From DAOUFU01 sp034429275 (GTDB lineage: Bacteria > Chloroflexota > Anaerolineae > Aggregatilineales > Aggregatilineaceae), in the NCBI GenBank assembly GCA_034429275.1, contig DAOUFU010000075.1, positions 1-14,165 of the forward strand: 14,165 nucleotides of DNA. The letters run 5' to 3'. Within the stretch, counting starts at the first letter, position 1; each line of letters starts with the position of its first letter. The notes under the pieces were generated by a model that worked only from the letters and a program-made list of their open reading frames with translations, did no database searches and was not told the DNA's origin. Both the position numbers and the translations under genes were made by a program. Shown one piece after another: positions 14,091 through 14,165 of the stretch.

Positions 14091-14165
14091 TCACCGCCGC
14101 GCCCGGATCGCATAGTCCGCCGCGGAATCAAACAGGGGCGGATCGGTCCCGTCGGGCGGGTGCGC
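14091..14165 (-). CDS. 3' end of an unidentified minus-strand gene (partial)
   Basis: The minus strand reads 24 sense codons from the window edge to a TGA at 14091-14093 (AHPPDGTDPPLFDSAADYAI, then RARR). Codon use is like that of the neighbours (GC-rich third positions). The rest of the gene lies beyond the window, and too little is present to name a family. It points the same way as the thrB-like gene but is separated from it by repeat copy C. Confidence 0.4.
   Translation of the reverse strand, partial: AHPPDGTDPPLFDSAADYAIRARR

Overview
The window is GC-rich bacterial DNA and looks like the chromosome of a member of the Chloroflexota, possibly class Anaerolineae. This is an inference from content. 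The clues are exported proteins built from Pro/Thr linkers with SH3b or LysM modules, a very long GlyA-GcvT fusion, a GH42 beta-galactosidase, a ROK regulator, and intergenic regions carrying GC-rich palindromic repeats. There is no phage or plasmid backbone.

Layout. A ROK-family regulator (78-1334, +) faces an exported SH3b/FecR-like, proline-rich protein (1422-2795, -), with a strong minus-strand terminator between them. Bases 2811-3700 are an accessory patch: copies of a structured repeat family flank a DUF559 (Vsr-like nuclease fold) gene. Next comes a 1071-residue serine hydroxymethyltransferase / aminomethyltransferase fusion (3698-6913, -). It is followed by tRNA-Val(UAC) with a textbook promoter and its own terminator (-). 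A complete 937-bp IS5-type insertion sequence follows (7317-8253), whose transposase needs a -1 frameshift at A AAA AAG. A MntA-HepT (nucleotidyltransferase/HEPN) toxin-antitoxin pair (8430-9057, -) comes next. Divergent to it and beyond another repeat copy lies a LysM lipoprotein (9505-10620, +), then a GH42 beta-galactosidase (10760-12847, +). That gene converges on a divergent homoserine-kinase-like gene (12903-13811, -) across a perfect 26-bp palindrome. A further full-length repeat copy and the last 24 codons of an unidentified minus-strand gene close the window.

How the genes work together. There is no single long operon; most genes have their own start signals and terminators. GlyA-GcvT joins two folate enzymes that make and use the same intermediate, 5,10-methylene-tetrahydrofolate. 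The ThrB-like protein belongs to the neighbouring aspartate/threonine branch of amino-acid metabolism. The ROK regulator and GH42 enzyme are both sugar-related but are 9 kb apart, so no direct link can be claimed.

Most unusual content: (1) a modular intergenic repeat family (five copies, terminal arms GGCCTCACCCCC/GGGGGTGAGGCC enclosing up to three hairpins) around a small DUF559 gene; (2) the GlyA-GcvT fusion with a second, degenerate GcvT-like module in its middle; (3) a homoserine kinase homologue that has lost the usual GLGSSA and GHPDN motifs; (4) an intact IS with a canonical slippery site. All calls were made by reading the sequence, with no database search.
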